From Acidobacteriota bacterium (GTDB taxonomy: Bacteria > Acidobacteriota > Vicinamibacteria > Vicinamibacterales > UBA8438): a DNA stretch of 64,000 nt. Both the position numbers and the translations under genes were made by a program. A model generated the notes under the pieces. That model made no database searches. It was given only the letters and a program-made list of their open reading frames with translations, and was not told where the DNA came from. The stretch lies in assembly GCA_009838525.1 (NCBI GenBank), contig VXRJ01000038.1, positions 136,654-200,653 on the forward strand, read 5' to 3'. Position 1 is the stretch's first letter; each line of letters opens with the position of its first letter. Of this stretch, positions 24,346-32,349 are shown in pieces.

Positions 24346-25197
24346 CTAGCGCCCCGCGCGGGTTACGGTCCAAACGGCCTGCCTTCCGCCGGTCGTCGCC
24401 GTGCCCGTGATCGTGTCTCCGTCCGCGACGCCCCGGTAAAGGGCGTCACCGGCGCGGAACGTCAGCACGTCGCCGGTGAGGGCAACGTCGTCCAGCGTCA
24501 ACGGGTTGCCGTTCTGCCGGCGGAGCGTGCCGGTCGCCACCTGGAACTGCTGATCGAATCTGAACGTGTCCTCACCGTCCTCCGTCGTCCACGCCCCGGC
24601 AATCCGGGCGGGGACGACCCACAGGAGCGCCGTGCAGAAGCCCGGGCAGGGGTCGAGCTGAATCGTCTCGTCCGCCGTCCAGTCCCCCATGTCCCACGTG
24701 TTCGAGACGATGCGCGTGCCCGGGGCCAGATCGAGGAGCGTCGGGCGGAGCCGCAGATTCAGATCCGGCAGCAGGAAGAGCGTGATGACAGTGGCCTCGG
24801 TGAGATCGATCTGAAACAGGTCGGCCTGCAGGAACGTGACCTGCCCGGACAACCCGGCGTCGGCGGCCCGCTCGCGCGACAGTGCGACGAGTCGGGCGTC
24901 GTACTCCACGCCGATGGCGCGCGCGCCCCGCCTTGCCGCCTCGATAACCAGGCGCCCGTCGCCGGAGCCGAGGTCCATCAGGACGTCGTCCGGTCCGAGC
25001 GCCGCCATGTCGAGCATCGTTTCGATCAGCGCTTCCGCCGTCGGCACCCACTCGACGTCCTTGCCGTCCTGGCCGACCGCGGGCGGATCCTGGGCGGTGC
25101 GTCCGGCGTGGTTCGCGCCGTACAACACGACAGCCCCGGCCGCCGCGGCAACCAGCAGGGCTGCGACGGCGGCGCGGGGCCGCGAAACTAGAGGCAT
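24346..25197 (-). CDS. Membrane-anchored or exported SAM-dependent methyltransferase-like protein
   Basis: A 283-residue protein beginning with a 25-residue hydrophobic leader (AVAALLVAAAAGAVVLYGANHA). Residues about 60-180 are a class I methyltransferase: DVLMDLGSGDGRLVIEAAR is motif I, GVEYDARLVALSRERA the acidic end of strand 2, and LQADLFQIDL motif III. It ends with a beta-rich domain (LTGDVLTFRAGDALYRGV). The leader would place a SAM-using fold at the outer face of the membrane or in the periplasm, where SAM is not expected, so either the leader is an uncleaved anchor with reverse topology or SAM is bound before export. Similar leader-bearing methyltransferases occur in other bacteria. 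The substrate is unknown. Confidence 0.85.
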   Translation of the reverse strand: MPLVSRPRAAVAALLVAAAAGAVVLYGANHAGRTAQDPPAVGQDGKDVEWVPTAEALIETMLDMAALGPDDVLMDLGSGDGRLVIEAARRGARAIGVEYDARLVALSRERAADAGLSGQVTFLQADLFQIDLTEATVITLFLLPDLNLRLRPTLLDLAPGTRIVSNTWDMGDWTADETIQLDPCPGFCTALLWVVPARIAGAWTTEDGEDTFRFDQQFQVATGTLRRQNGNPLTLDDVALTGDVLTFRAGDALYRGVADGDTITGTATTGGRQAVWTVTRAGR

Positions 25198-25260
25198 CGT
25201 CAGCCGAGGCGTGGAACGGCGCGGGAGCGCAATCCTGCGCCGGCCTGGACTGTCTAATGT

Positions 25261-26250
25261 CTAGCGGCTCTCGACGTGACGGGCGCCGCTGAGGGTCCCT
25301 TCCATGCCGTAGTTGCCCTCGTGGCAGGCGTACTCGAAGATCGGCAGGTCACTGCGCCGCATCGGCAGTTCCACCGTCCAGGGCGCCGTCCACGTCGTCG
25401 GATCCTCCACCGTGAAGCCGTAGACCAGCGTGTCGTCGTCAAGCCGCCGGAATCGTTCGGTCAGCATCAGGTTCTGGCTCGAGTCTCGGAAGCTCGTCTC
25501 CCGGAGGAAGTTCTTCGTCTCCACCACGAGCGTGTCGCCCTCCCAGCGGCCGGTCGACATGCCGGTCCAGAGCGGCACGTCATGCGTCGATCCGTCGAGG
25601 GGGATGATCCGGGCGTTGTGCACCATCTCGTTCAGCAGCACGACATGGTCTTTCGTCTGGAAGATCTGCACGTTCATGTTGTAGGCGGCCGGCAACATCG
25701 GCGGGCCCGAATTGAATCCGGTGATGCACCGCTCGGCGAGCGACCGGTCTTCAGGGCCTTCCGACGGCCGCTGGCTGATGCGGACCCGCTCGTCGCGGCG
25801 GGCTTGCGCCGCCTCGGTCAACGATGGGATCCGGCCGTTTGGGGGATCGACGACGAGGGACGTGCGGCGTGTCTCGACCGCGGTGGTTCCGCGGTCCCAC
25901 CAGAAGTCGTTGTAGGCCAGTCGAAGGTCGGCGCTCTCCCGCGTGCCGTTCACGACGGCGCGGTCGGTGGTCGTGTCTTCCCGGTTCAGGTCGGCGTTGT
26001 TCGCGAGGACGCGTTCCTGCTCGTAGGCGGCCGCCTCCTCCTCGGTCAGGAACTCCTTGTCGGCGAACTGTTCGGGCCGCTCCAGGGGCGTGACCGTCCG
26101 GAAGTCCCAGACGCCGCTGATGTCAGGATGGCCGTCCGGGGTCCGGGGGGTTTCGCCACCGTTGCCCGACTGGGCCAGGGCAGCCGGAGCCAGCGCCAGC
26201 AGCAACGCGGCGCAGACGATGGGGCCGTGCCAGGAAAAACGCATTGTCAT
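25261..26250 (-). CDS. Two-cysteine exported family, member B
   Basis: A 329-residue homologue of the protein at 9266-10255, with the same landmarks: PRTPDGHPDISGVWDFRT, LERPEQFADKEFLTEEEA, RTSLVVDPPNGRIP, AERCITGFNSGPP (C175), EMVHNARIIPLDG, GRWEGDTLVVETKNF, LTERFRRLD, and EYACHEGNYGM (C309). The signal peptide ends near residue 27. C175 and C309 are 134 residues apart, the shortest spacing in the set. It lies 63 bp before the methyltransferase gene and 115 bp after a DUF6152 gene on the same strand. Confidence 0.88.
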   Translation of the reverse strand: MTMRFSWHGPIVCAALLLALAPAALAQSGNGGETPRTPDGHPDISGVWDFRTVTPLERPEQFADKEFLTEEEAAAYEQERVLANNADLNREDTTTDRAVVNGTRESADLRLAYNDFWWDRGTTAVETRRTSLVVDPPNGRIPSLTEAAQARRDERVRISQRPSEGPEDRSLAERCITGFNSGPPMLPAAYNMNVQIFQTKDHVVLLNEMVHNARIIPLDGSTHDVPLWTGMSTGRWEGDTLVVETKNFLRETSFRDSSQNLMLTERFRRLDDDTLVYGFTVEDPTTWTAPWTVELPMRRSDLPIFEYACHEGNYGMEGTLSGARHVESR

Positions 26251-26365
26251 TGGATCACCTCGTCGGAATCAGGATCCCCTGACTCTAGCACGAACCCGAG
26301 GCGGCGGCCGGGCGCTAGCGGGCCCGTGCGACCTGATGGTCGCGGGCCGGTCCCGGTCTAACCGG

Positions 26366-26830
26366 TCAGCGGTTCCGGTTCTGCGGGTTGTCGTACGGCG
26401 CGCCGGTGCCGGACGACCCCATGAAGAACTTCCGGCCGTCCTCGAACGTGACGTCGCGGCCGTTGGCGCGAGCGGTCCGGTCCTTGCTCTGGTAGCCATC
26501 CACCACGATGACCGTGCCGGGCTGGATGTAGTCGCGCCGCAGGCCGCGCCGCAGCAGCGTGTTGGGCGTGCCGCCCTCGACCATCCACACTTCCGTGGTG
26601 CCGTCCTCGTTGGTCACCTCCATGTGGATCCAGGTGTGGGGGTTGACCCACTCCACCCTTACCACCGGCCCGCGCAGGAGCACCGGGCGGTTCGGATCGA
26701 ATTCCGCGCCGAAGGCGTGGTGGGCATCCACCGGCGTGCCGGGCGCGACTAGCGCGATCAGACCGGCGGCGGCCAGCAGGCCAAGCAGGAAGGGCGCGAC
26801 GCGCCGCGAATCGTGTGACAGTTTGTGCAT
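26366..26830 (-). CDS. DUF6152 family exported protein, copy 1
   Basis: A 154-residue exported protein. ATG 26830 follows GGGGAA and begins the signal peptide (hydrophobic residues about 11-30). The mature protein opens AHHAFGAEFD, the hallmark of the DUF6152 beta-barrel-like family. VVRVEWVNPHTWIHMEV and GGTPNTLLRRGLRRDYIQPG are the second and third conserved blocks. The HH and NPH histidines suggest a metal or small-molecule site, but no ligand has been shown to my knowledge. It sits between family members C (72 bp upstream) and B (115 bp downstream). A second DUF6152 gene at 47312-47707 also follows a family member, so the association is not accidental here. Confidence 0.88.
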   Translation of the reverse strand: MHKLSHDSRRVAPFLLGLLAAAGLIALVAPGTPVDAHHAFGAEFDPNRPVLLRGPVVRVEWVNPHTWIHMEVTNEDGTTEVWMVEGGTPNTLLRRGLRRDYIQPGTVIVVDGYQSKDRTARANGRDVTFEDGRKFFMGSSGTGAPYDNPQNRNR

Positions 26831-26901
26831 TGCGGTTCCCCTGTGGCTTCTCTCTGCAGTTTCCCTGCTGCGTCGTATGGCAGCTCCCGCCAGCATCCAG
26901 C

Positions 26902-27978
26902 CTACTGTGGCGGATCCGGCACCCGGCCCTCGCGAACGTCCTGTTCCAGGATGCGCGCCCCGCCGAGGATGCCGCGGAAGGAGTAGTTCGCTTCGTGGCA
27001 GGCATACTCGTAGACACGCGTGTCGCTGGTCGGCCAGATGTACTCTCCGCTCCACGGCGCGGTCCAGACGTTCGGATCCTCCACCGTGAACTGATAGAGC
27101 AGGTTGTCGGCATCTATCCGCGTGAAACGCTCCACTACGTGGAGGTCGCGCGTTGCGCCGCGCAAGGCCGGCGTGTCGTTGAAGTTCGTCGTGTCGATGA
27201 CCAGCGTGTCGCCCTCCCAGTGCCCGACCGAGTCACCCAGCCAGTTCCGGATCTCGGGCGGGGCATGGTCCTGGTTCATCCGGACGATGCGGGCATCGTG
27301 AACCATCTCGACCAGGATCATCACGTAATCGTCGGTCTGAATGATGCGCTTCAGGTTGTTGTAGAGGACCGGGAGCATCGGCGGCCCGGCCGTCGAGCCG
27401 AAGCCGAGCAGGCAGCGCTCCGCGAGCGGGCGGATCTCCGGGTCGTCGTAGGGGCCAGGAGCGTCGAGGCCGTTCTCGATCATCCACCACGCGGTTCCGG
27501 TGTTCGGCCTGAAGGATGCGGCCCGCTCCGCCGCCCGCGCCCGCGCTTCCGCCGTTCGCGGCGGCTGCCGGCCGTTGGGCGGGTCGGTGATGATTGACGT
27601 GCGCCACTGGCCGTCGATCTGGAAGGCGCCCGCGCCCCGATCGATCCAGAAGGTGTTGTAGCCCCCGACGTTGCCGGCCGCGCCAGGCGATCCGTCGCCG
27701 CCGACGGGCGGCGCCTCGCGGTTCGGATCGCTCGCCTCGTTGCGCTGAGCGTTGCGCTCGAACTCCTGCCGCGCGACGGCCGCCGCCTCTTCGTCCGACA
27801 GCTCCAGGGTGTCGCCGAAGCGCTCCGGCCGCTGCAGCGGGGTCAACGTGGCGATGTCGTAGGTGCCCGAGAGATCGGGCCGCCCGCTCGGCGTCCGCGG
27901 GATCTCCTGCGCCTGGATAAGCGCGGATGTCCCGAGAGCCAGCACCGCCGTCGCTACGATCGCTCGGGCTGCCAGCAT
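26902..27978 (-). CDS. Two-cysteine exported family, member C
   Basis: A 358-residue homologue. ATG 27978 is favoured because GGAGG lies 5 bases before it; two further in-frame ATGs (27981, 27990) give 1-4 more residues. The N-terminal half carries a family-specific insertion rich in Gly/Pro (APPVGGDGSPGAAG), then AFQIDGQWRTSIITDPP, AERCLLGFGSTAGPP (C189), EMVHDARIVRMNQ, VGHWEGDTLVIDTTNF and EYACHEANYSF (C327, 138 apart). The usual CHEGN is CHEAN, shared only with member D. Together they are a recent tandem duplicate pair. Confidence 0.88.
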   Translation of the reverse strand: MLAARAIVATAVLALGTSALIQAQEIPRTPSGRPDLSGTYDIATLTPLQRPERFGDTLELSDEEAAAVARQEFERNAQRNEASDPNREAPPVGGDGSPGAAGNVGGYNTFWIDRGAGAFQIDGQWRTSIITDPPNGRQPPRTAEARARAAERAASFRPNTGTAWWMIENGLDAPGPYDDPEIRPLAERCLLGFGSTAGPPMLPVLYNNLKRIIQTDDYVMILVEMVHDARIVRMNQDHAPPEIRNWLGDSVGHWEGDTLVIDTTNFNDTPALRGATRDLHVVERFTRIDADNLLYQFTVEDPNVWTAPWSGEYIWPTSDTRVYEYACHEANYSFRGILGGARILEQDVREGRVPDPPQ

Positions 27979-28032
27979 CATCACCTCCATGCCCCGGCAA
28001 TACGACGTCTTCCGGGCGCCGCCACTAGCCGT

Positions 28033-29121
28033 CTACCGACCTTCGCGCACGTCCTGTTCCAGGATGCGCGCTCCGCCCAGAATACCCCGGAAAGAGTAGT
28101 TCGCTTCGTGGCAGGCGTACTCGTAGACCCGGTCGTTCGTGGCCGGCCAGACGTACTCGCCGCTCCAGGGCGCAGTCCAGATGGTCGGGTCATTCACCGT
28201 GAACTGGTAGAGCAGGTTGTCGGCGTCGATTCGCGTGAAACGCTCCACCACGTGGAGGTTGCGCGAGGCCCCGCTGAGGGCCGGCTGGTCGGTGAAGTTG
28301 GTGGTGTCCACCACCAGCGTGTCGCCTTCCCAGTGCCCCACCGAGTCGCCCAGCCAGTTCCGGATCTCGGGCGGCGCATGCTCCTGATTCATGCGGACGA
28401 CGCGCGCATCGTGGACCATCTCGACCAGGATCATCACGTAATCATCCGTCTGCACGATCCGCTTCAGGTTGTTGTAGAGGACCGGAAGCATGGGCGGCCC
28501 GGCGGTCGAGCCGAAGCCAAGCAGGCAGCGCTCGGCGAGCGGGCGGATCTCCGGATCGTCATACGGGCCAGGGGCGTCGAGGCCGTTCTCGACAAGCCAC
28601 CAGGCGGTGCCGGTATTGGGCCGGAAGAAGGCAGCCAACTGAGCGGCGCCGGCCCGGGCCTCGGGCGTAAGGGGCGGCCGCCGGCCGTTGGGCGGATCGG
28701 TGATGATCGACGTGCGCCACTGGCCGTCGATCTGAAACGCCGAGGTTCCGCGGTCCATCCAGAAGGTGTTGTAACCGCCGACTCCGCCGGCCGCGCCGGT
28801 TGATCCGTCGCCTCCGACGGGCGGCGCCGCGGTCGGCGGAGCCGATTCGATGTTGCGCTCGGCCGGGATGCCGAACGCCGCGGCCAGGGCCACCGGCTCG
28901 CCTGACGCTATCGCGGCAGCCTCTTCTTCGCTCAGCGTCAGCCGGTCGCCGAATTCTTCGGGCCGCTGCAGCGGTGTCAGCGTCGCCGTGTCATAGGTGC
29001 CCGACAGGTCGGGACGTCCGCTCGCGGTTCGGGGGACGTCCTGTCCCGCCGCAGCAACGACCGCCGCGCACGCGATGCCGAGGGCGATCGCGATCCGAAG
29101 CGCGTTGTTCATGCCTGCCAT
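28033..29121 (-). CDS. Two-cysteine exported family, member D (tandem duplicate of C)
   Basis: A 362-residue homologue directly upstream of member C. From the AERC cysteine (C199) to the common end there are 17 differences by eye over about 167 residues, so the two arose by recent duplication. The N-terminal third differs more: D has EPVALAAAFGIPAERNIESA where C has a shorter acidic segment. C199 and C337 are again 138 residues apart. The start ATG 29121 has AGGAGG about 8 bases upstream. Confidence 0.88.
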   Translation of the reverse strand: MAGMNNALRIAIALGIACAAVVAAAGQDVPRTASGRPDLSGTYDTATLTPLQRPEEFGDRLTLSEEEAAAIASGEPVALAAAFGIPAERNIESAPPTAAPPVGGDGSTGAAGGVGGYNTFWMDRGTSAFQIDGQWRTSIITDPPNGRRPPLTPEARAGAAQLAAFFRPNTGTAWWLVENGLDAPGPYDDPEIRPLAERCLLGFGSTAGPPMLPVLYNNLKRIVQTDDYVMILVEMVHDARVVRMNQEHAPPEIRNWLGDSVGHWEGDTLVVDTTNFTDQPALSGASRNLHVVERFTRIDADNLLYQFTVNDPTIWTAPWSGEYVWPATNDRVYEYACHEANYSFRGILGGARILEQDVREGR

Positions 29122-29149
29122 GTTGCCTACCTCCTGCGGAGGCCGGTTG

Positions 29150-30016
29150 CTATCGGGGCAACGGCGTCCGGCGAAACTCGCCATAGATCAGTTCCTCGAC
29201 GAACTCCACGCACTTGAAGTCCATCAGGCGCGCCCCTTCCTCGATCCGGCGGTAGAGCGGCATTCGGATCGTCCACGGGCGGGTGAAGACGTTCGGGTCT
29301 TCCATCGTCGCTTCGTACTGGATGTGGTTCGGACTGATGAGGGTGAAGCGTTCGGTCACGACGAGCTGATTGGTGTGATGGCTGCCGGCCCGGTCGAACC
29401 AGGTCTGGTCACTCTGGCCCGTCACCTCCACGACCAGCGTGTCGCCCTCCCACCGTCCGACCGACTGCCCCATCCAGGAATCGGTTTCCGCCGGACCGAC
29501 ATCCTCCAGGTAGACTTCGCGGACCGCCCCGGCGAATTCGTAGGCGATCAGGATGTTGCCCTCGTTCTGGAAGATCTGGAACGGAAAGGGCATGTACGTG
29601 GCGCGCGGGATGCCCGGCATGTAGCACTTGATCTCCGGGTCCCGGTCGAGCCAGTTCGCGCGATTCTCCTCCTTCAGCGCGCGGGCCTCGTCGGTATACG
29701 GAATCTGGCCGCCGCCGACCAGGAACCCCATGCTCCCGGGGACGGCGCCGACCGCGCCGAGGCGCAGCACCGGCACGTCCGGCAACGGGCCTTGCGGCCC
29801 TTCCCGCAGCTGCATCGCATGGCGCGCGTTGTGCGGCTCGAGGTCGTAGTGCGCGGCGTTCAGCGCTTGCCAGATGCCGTTGAGGTCCGGGTTGCCGTTG
29901 GAAAGCCGGGGCGGTTCGAAGTCCGCCGGTTGAGCCGCCGCGGGAGTCGCCACCAGCACGGCGGCGATGGCCAGCGCGGCGGCAATCCAGGGGGGCGAGC
30001 GTCGTATCGTCAGCAT
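29150..30016 (-). CDS. Two-cysteine exported family, divergent member E
   Basis: A 288-residue exported protein (leader to about residue 29) that keeps only part of the family pattern: an opening LSNGNPDLNGIWQALN instead of PRTP...PLERP, a cysteine in PEIKCYMPG (C131) instead of ERC, FQIFQNEGNILIAYEF, VGRWEGDTLVVEVTG, VVTERFTLIS, EDPNVFTRPW, and a second cysteine in MDFKCVEF (C269) instead of ACHEG. The 138-residue cysteine spacing and the GRWEGDTLVV core show it belongs to the set. It has lost the HEG residues, so it may differ in function. It is 28 bp upstream of member D. Confidence 0.75.
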   Translation of the reverse strand: MLTIRRSPPWIAAALAIAAVLVATPAAAQPADFEPPRLSNGNPDLNGIWQALNAAHYDLEPHNARHAMQLREGPQGPLPDVPVLRLGAVGAVPGSMGFLVGGGQIPYTDEARALKEENRANWLDRDPEIKCYMPGIPRATYMPFPFQIFQNEGNILIAYEFAGAVREVYLEDVGPAETDSWMGQSVGRWEGDTLVVEVTGQSDQTWFDRAGSHHTNQLVVTERFTLISPNHIQYEATMEDPNVFTRPWTIRMPLYRRIEEGARLMDFKCVEFVEELIYGEFRRTPLPR

Positions 30017-30056
30017 ACGCGAATCATAGCAGGGCGCCGCCCGGCAGCTTGCGCCG

Positions 30057-30102
30057 CAGACGTTCCGCGCCAGCGAGACTCTCCAACGCGCCCGCGGGGG
30101 GG
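30057..30102. repeat. Degenerate P1 palindromic repeat, copy 3
   Basis: GCAGACGTTCCGCGCCAGCG followed by a second block CCAACGCGCCCGC. Aligned with the copy at 59901-59950 it is the same repeat with decayed arms. It fills the gap between the NHL gene stop (30105) and the start of member E (30016). Confidence 0.7.
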
Positions 30103-30104
30103 CA

Positions 30105-31253
30105 CTACCGGCGGACGAAACGTTGCACCCGCTTCCCCTCGAGTGTTTCGCCGACGTAGATATTCCCGCTCGAGTCGACGGCCAGACTGTGCGCCGCCGT
30201 GAAGCCGCCCGCCTGGTGGCCGCCGAAGCCGAACGAGTCGACGATCGAGAGATCCGCGCGCGAGATGACCCAAATCTTCGCGTTCATGCCGTCGATGTTG
30301 TAGAGGAACTCCTGATCCGGGTCGGGGGAGAAGTCCACATCGAACGCCGAGCCGAAATCGAGCGTTCGCGGCGCCATGACGACTTCGTCGATGTACGTGC
30401 CGTCCCTATCGAATACCTGGATCCGGTTGTTCACGCGGTCGCAGACGTAGAGGCGGCCGTCGTCCGAAAGGGTGGCGCAGTGCACCGGACGTCCGAACTG
30501 CGGTGACGGCGGCGCGTCCGGATCGTAGGTGTAGGGATCGTCCGTCGGCACGTTGCCGTAGGCGCCCCAGTGCCTCACGTAGTCGCCCGTGTCGCCGTCG
30601 AAGACCGCGACGCGCCGGTTGCCGTAGCCGTCGGCGACGAACACCTCGTTCGTTTCGGGGTCGACGTCGATCTCCGCCGGTTGCCCGAAGTTGGCGGTGT
30701 CGTTGCTTCCCTGGCCCTCGCCCAGCGCGCCGATCTGCAGCAGGAACTGGCCGTCGCGCGTGAACTTCAGGATGTGCGCGTCGTCGCCGCCGTTGCCGCC
30801 CAGCCAGACGTTGTCCATGTGATCGATGAAGATCCCGTGCTCCGACTGCGGCCATTCGTAGCCGTCGCCCGGCCCACCCCAGGCTTCGACCAGGTCGCCC
30901 TCCTGGTTGAAGACGACCACCGGCGGGGCCGGCCGGCAGCATTCGGCGAGCGGCGGATCGTCGTCCGCTCCGCCCTCCTGCTGCGACAGGCTGCCGGGGC
31001 GGTGAAGGACCCAGATGAAGTCGCGCGAGTCGACGGCGACGCCGACGACGTTGCCCAGCGTCTGATTGTCGGGCAGCGGCTTCGGCCAGGTGGGATCGAA
31101 GACGAATCCGGCCCCGCCCGGCAGCCCCGCGAAGGGATCCGGCGGCGGGTCGGCATCCGGGGAGTCGCTCGTTGCCGGACCCGATCCGCCGCAGGCGAGC
31201 GTCATCGCGACGGTGACAAGGAACAGCCCGTATCCGAGGTGTCGACAGCTCAT
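30105..31253 (-). CDS. NHL-repeat/peptidyl-alpha-hydroxyglycine lyase-like lipoprotein
   Basis: A 382-residue lipoprotein: GYGLFLVTVAMTLACGG gives the lipobox LACG at about residues 19-22. The remainder is a six-bladed NHL propeller with repeats VVGVAVDSRDFIWVLHR, SEHGIFIDHMDNVWLGGNG, PAEIDVDPETNEVFVADGYGNRRVAVFD, HCATLSDDGRLYVCDRVNNRIQVFD and AHSLAVDSSGNIYVGETLEG, matching the peptidyl-alpha-hydroxyglycine alpha-amidating lyase-like group. Start ATG 31253 follows GGAGGAG. It may bind or cleave a peptide or other ligand at the outer membrane; without the conserved lyase residues aligned I keep the fold call only. Confidence 0.85.
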   Translation of the reverse strand: MSCRHLGYGLFLVTVAMTLACGGSGPATSDSPDADPPPDPFAGLPGGAGFVFDPTWPKPLPDNQTLGNVVGVAVDSRDFIWVLHRPGSLSQQEGGADDDPPLAECCRPAPPVVVFNQEGDLVEAWGGPGDGYEWPQSEHGIFIDHMDNVWLGGNGGDDAHILKFTRDGQFLLQIGALGEGQGSNDTANFGQPAEIDVDPETNEVFVADGYGNRRVAVFDGDTGDYVRHWGAYGNVPTDDPYTYDPDAPPSPQFGRPVHCATLSDDGRLYVCDRVNNRIQVFDRDGTYIDEVVMAPRTLDFGSAFDVDFSPDPDQEFLYNIDGMNAKIWVISRADLSIVDSFGFGGHQAGGFTAAHSLAVDSSGNIYVGETLEGKRVQRFVRR

Positions 31254-31272
31254 CGTTCTCCTCCCTGCCCTG

Positions 31273-31319
31273 GCAGCGCGTGGTGAAACGCCCGTTACAT
31301 TCGAGCGGCGATGCATCCC
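31273..31319 (+). repeat. Second dispersed repeat (family P2), copy 2
   Basis: A 47-bp segment matching the reverse complement of 17434-17480 at 41 of 47 positions by eye, including the shared block TTCGAGCGGCGATGCATC with its GATGCATC palindrome. Here it lies upstream of the NHL gene (leader region), whereas copy 1 is past a stop codon. Confidence 0.8.
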
Positions 31320-31419
31320 GTCTGAACGGCGTCGCTCCCATTCTAGGGCAGTTCGGTGGCTGCACCGCCGGTCATGTACGCTCACGCGAGAGTTCCCCGA
31401 ACTGCGGAAGGAGCATCGC

Positions 31420-32313
31420 ATGCGCGTTGGATTCATCGGCCTGGGCGTGATGGGGCGCCCGATGGCGCTCAACCTGCTGCACGCCCGCCACGACGTGACC
31501 GTCTGGGCGCGCCGGCCGGAGACGGCGGAACCGCTCGTCGAGCGGGGTGCGGCGGCCGCCGCGTCACCCGCCGCGCTGGCGGCGCGGTGCGATGTCGTCT
31601 TCACGATGCTGACCGGGACGGCCGACGTCGAGCAGGTGCTGCTAGGGGACGACGGTGTCGCTGGCGGCGCGGAGGCGGGCTTGGTCGTCATTGACACCAG
31701 CACGATCGATCCGTTGGCCACCCGGAAGCTCGCCGCCGCCCTGGCCGAACGGCGGATCGACATGCTCGACGCGCCCGTCTCGGGCGGCCCGCACGGCGCG
31801 CGCGATGCGACGCTGTCGATCATGGTGGGGGGCGATGCGGCGGTACTGGAGCGCGTCCGCCCCCTGCTCGACGTCGTCGGCGCGAAGGTGCGCCACATGG
31901 GCGGTCACGGTGCGGGGCAGGCGACGAAGGCCTGCCACCAGTTGTTGCTTCTCGTGACCGCGCAGGGCGTGGCGGAATCGCTCGCTCTGGCACGGCGCGC
32001 GGGCCTTGACGTCGGGCAGGTGCGCGAGGCGATGCTGGACGGGATGGCCTCGAGCCGGGTCCTCGATTTCTTCGGCGACCGCATGGCGCGGCGCGACTTC
32101 GCGGCCGGCATCGAGAGCCGCCTCTATCACAAGGACCTCGACATCGTGCTGGGCCTGGCGCACACCCTGGGGGTGTCGCTGCCGGCCGGCGCCGTGACGA
32201 TGCAGTTCATCAACGGCCTGCACGGCCGGGGGCTCGGCCGCGACGATCTCTCTTCGCTGCTTCGGCTGGTGGAGGAGCAGGGAGGGGGCGCCGCCCAGGA
32301 ACACGCGCCGTAG
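31420..32313 (+). CDS. NAD(P)-dependent beta-hydroxyacid dehydrogenase (3-hydroxyisobutyrate dehydrogenase family)
   Basis: A 297-residue cytosolic enzyme. Rossmann motif GFIGLGVMGRPMALNL at residues 4-19, then FTMLTGTADVEQV, the substrate motif DAPVSGGPHGA, and catalytic Lys in GAGQATKACHQL. The helix normally reads K-x-x-N-Q/N; here the first Asn is His, a mild deviation. R30-R31 of WARRPE at the end of strand 2 favours NADPH over NADH. ATG 31420 has GGAAGGAG before it. The family oxidises or reduces short hydroxyacids or semialdehydes (3-hydroxyisobutyrate, tartronate or succinate semialdehyde); which one cannot be read. The stop lies at the edge of repeat P1. Confidence 0.92.
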   Translation: MRVGFIGLGVMGRPMALNLLHARHDVTVWARRPETAEPLVERGAAAAASPAALAARCDVVFTMLTGTADVEQVLLGDDGVAGGAEAGLVVIDTSTIDPLATRKLAAALAERRIDMLDAPVSGGPHGARDATLSIMVGGDAAVLERVRPLLDVVGAKVRHMGGHGAGQATKACHQLLLLVTAQGVAESLALARRAGLDVGQVREAMLDGMASSRVLDFFGDRMARRDFAAGIESRLYHKDLDIVLGLAHTLGVSLPAGAVTMQFINGLHGRGLGRDDLSSLLRLVEEQGGGAAQEHAP

Positions 32314-32339
32314 AAGTTCTGCGCCAGCGGTGCGCCGGC
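32309..32339. repeat. P1 palindromic repeat, hybrid copy 4
   Basis: CGTAGAAGTTCTGCGCCAGC continues into GGTGCGCCGGC. The left half is the P1 unit, the right half is the GGTGCGCCGGC arm seen at 43393 and 56417. Its TAG is the stop codon of the dehydrogenase gene, and it lies between convergent genes. Confidence 0.75.
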
Positions 32340-32349
32340 TGTTACGTTC

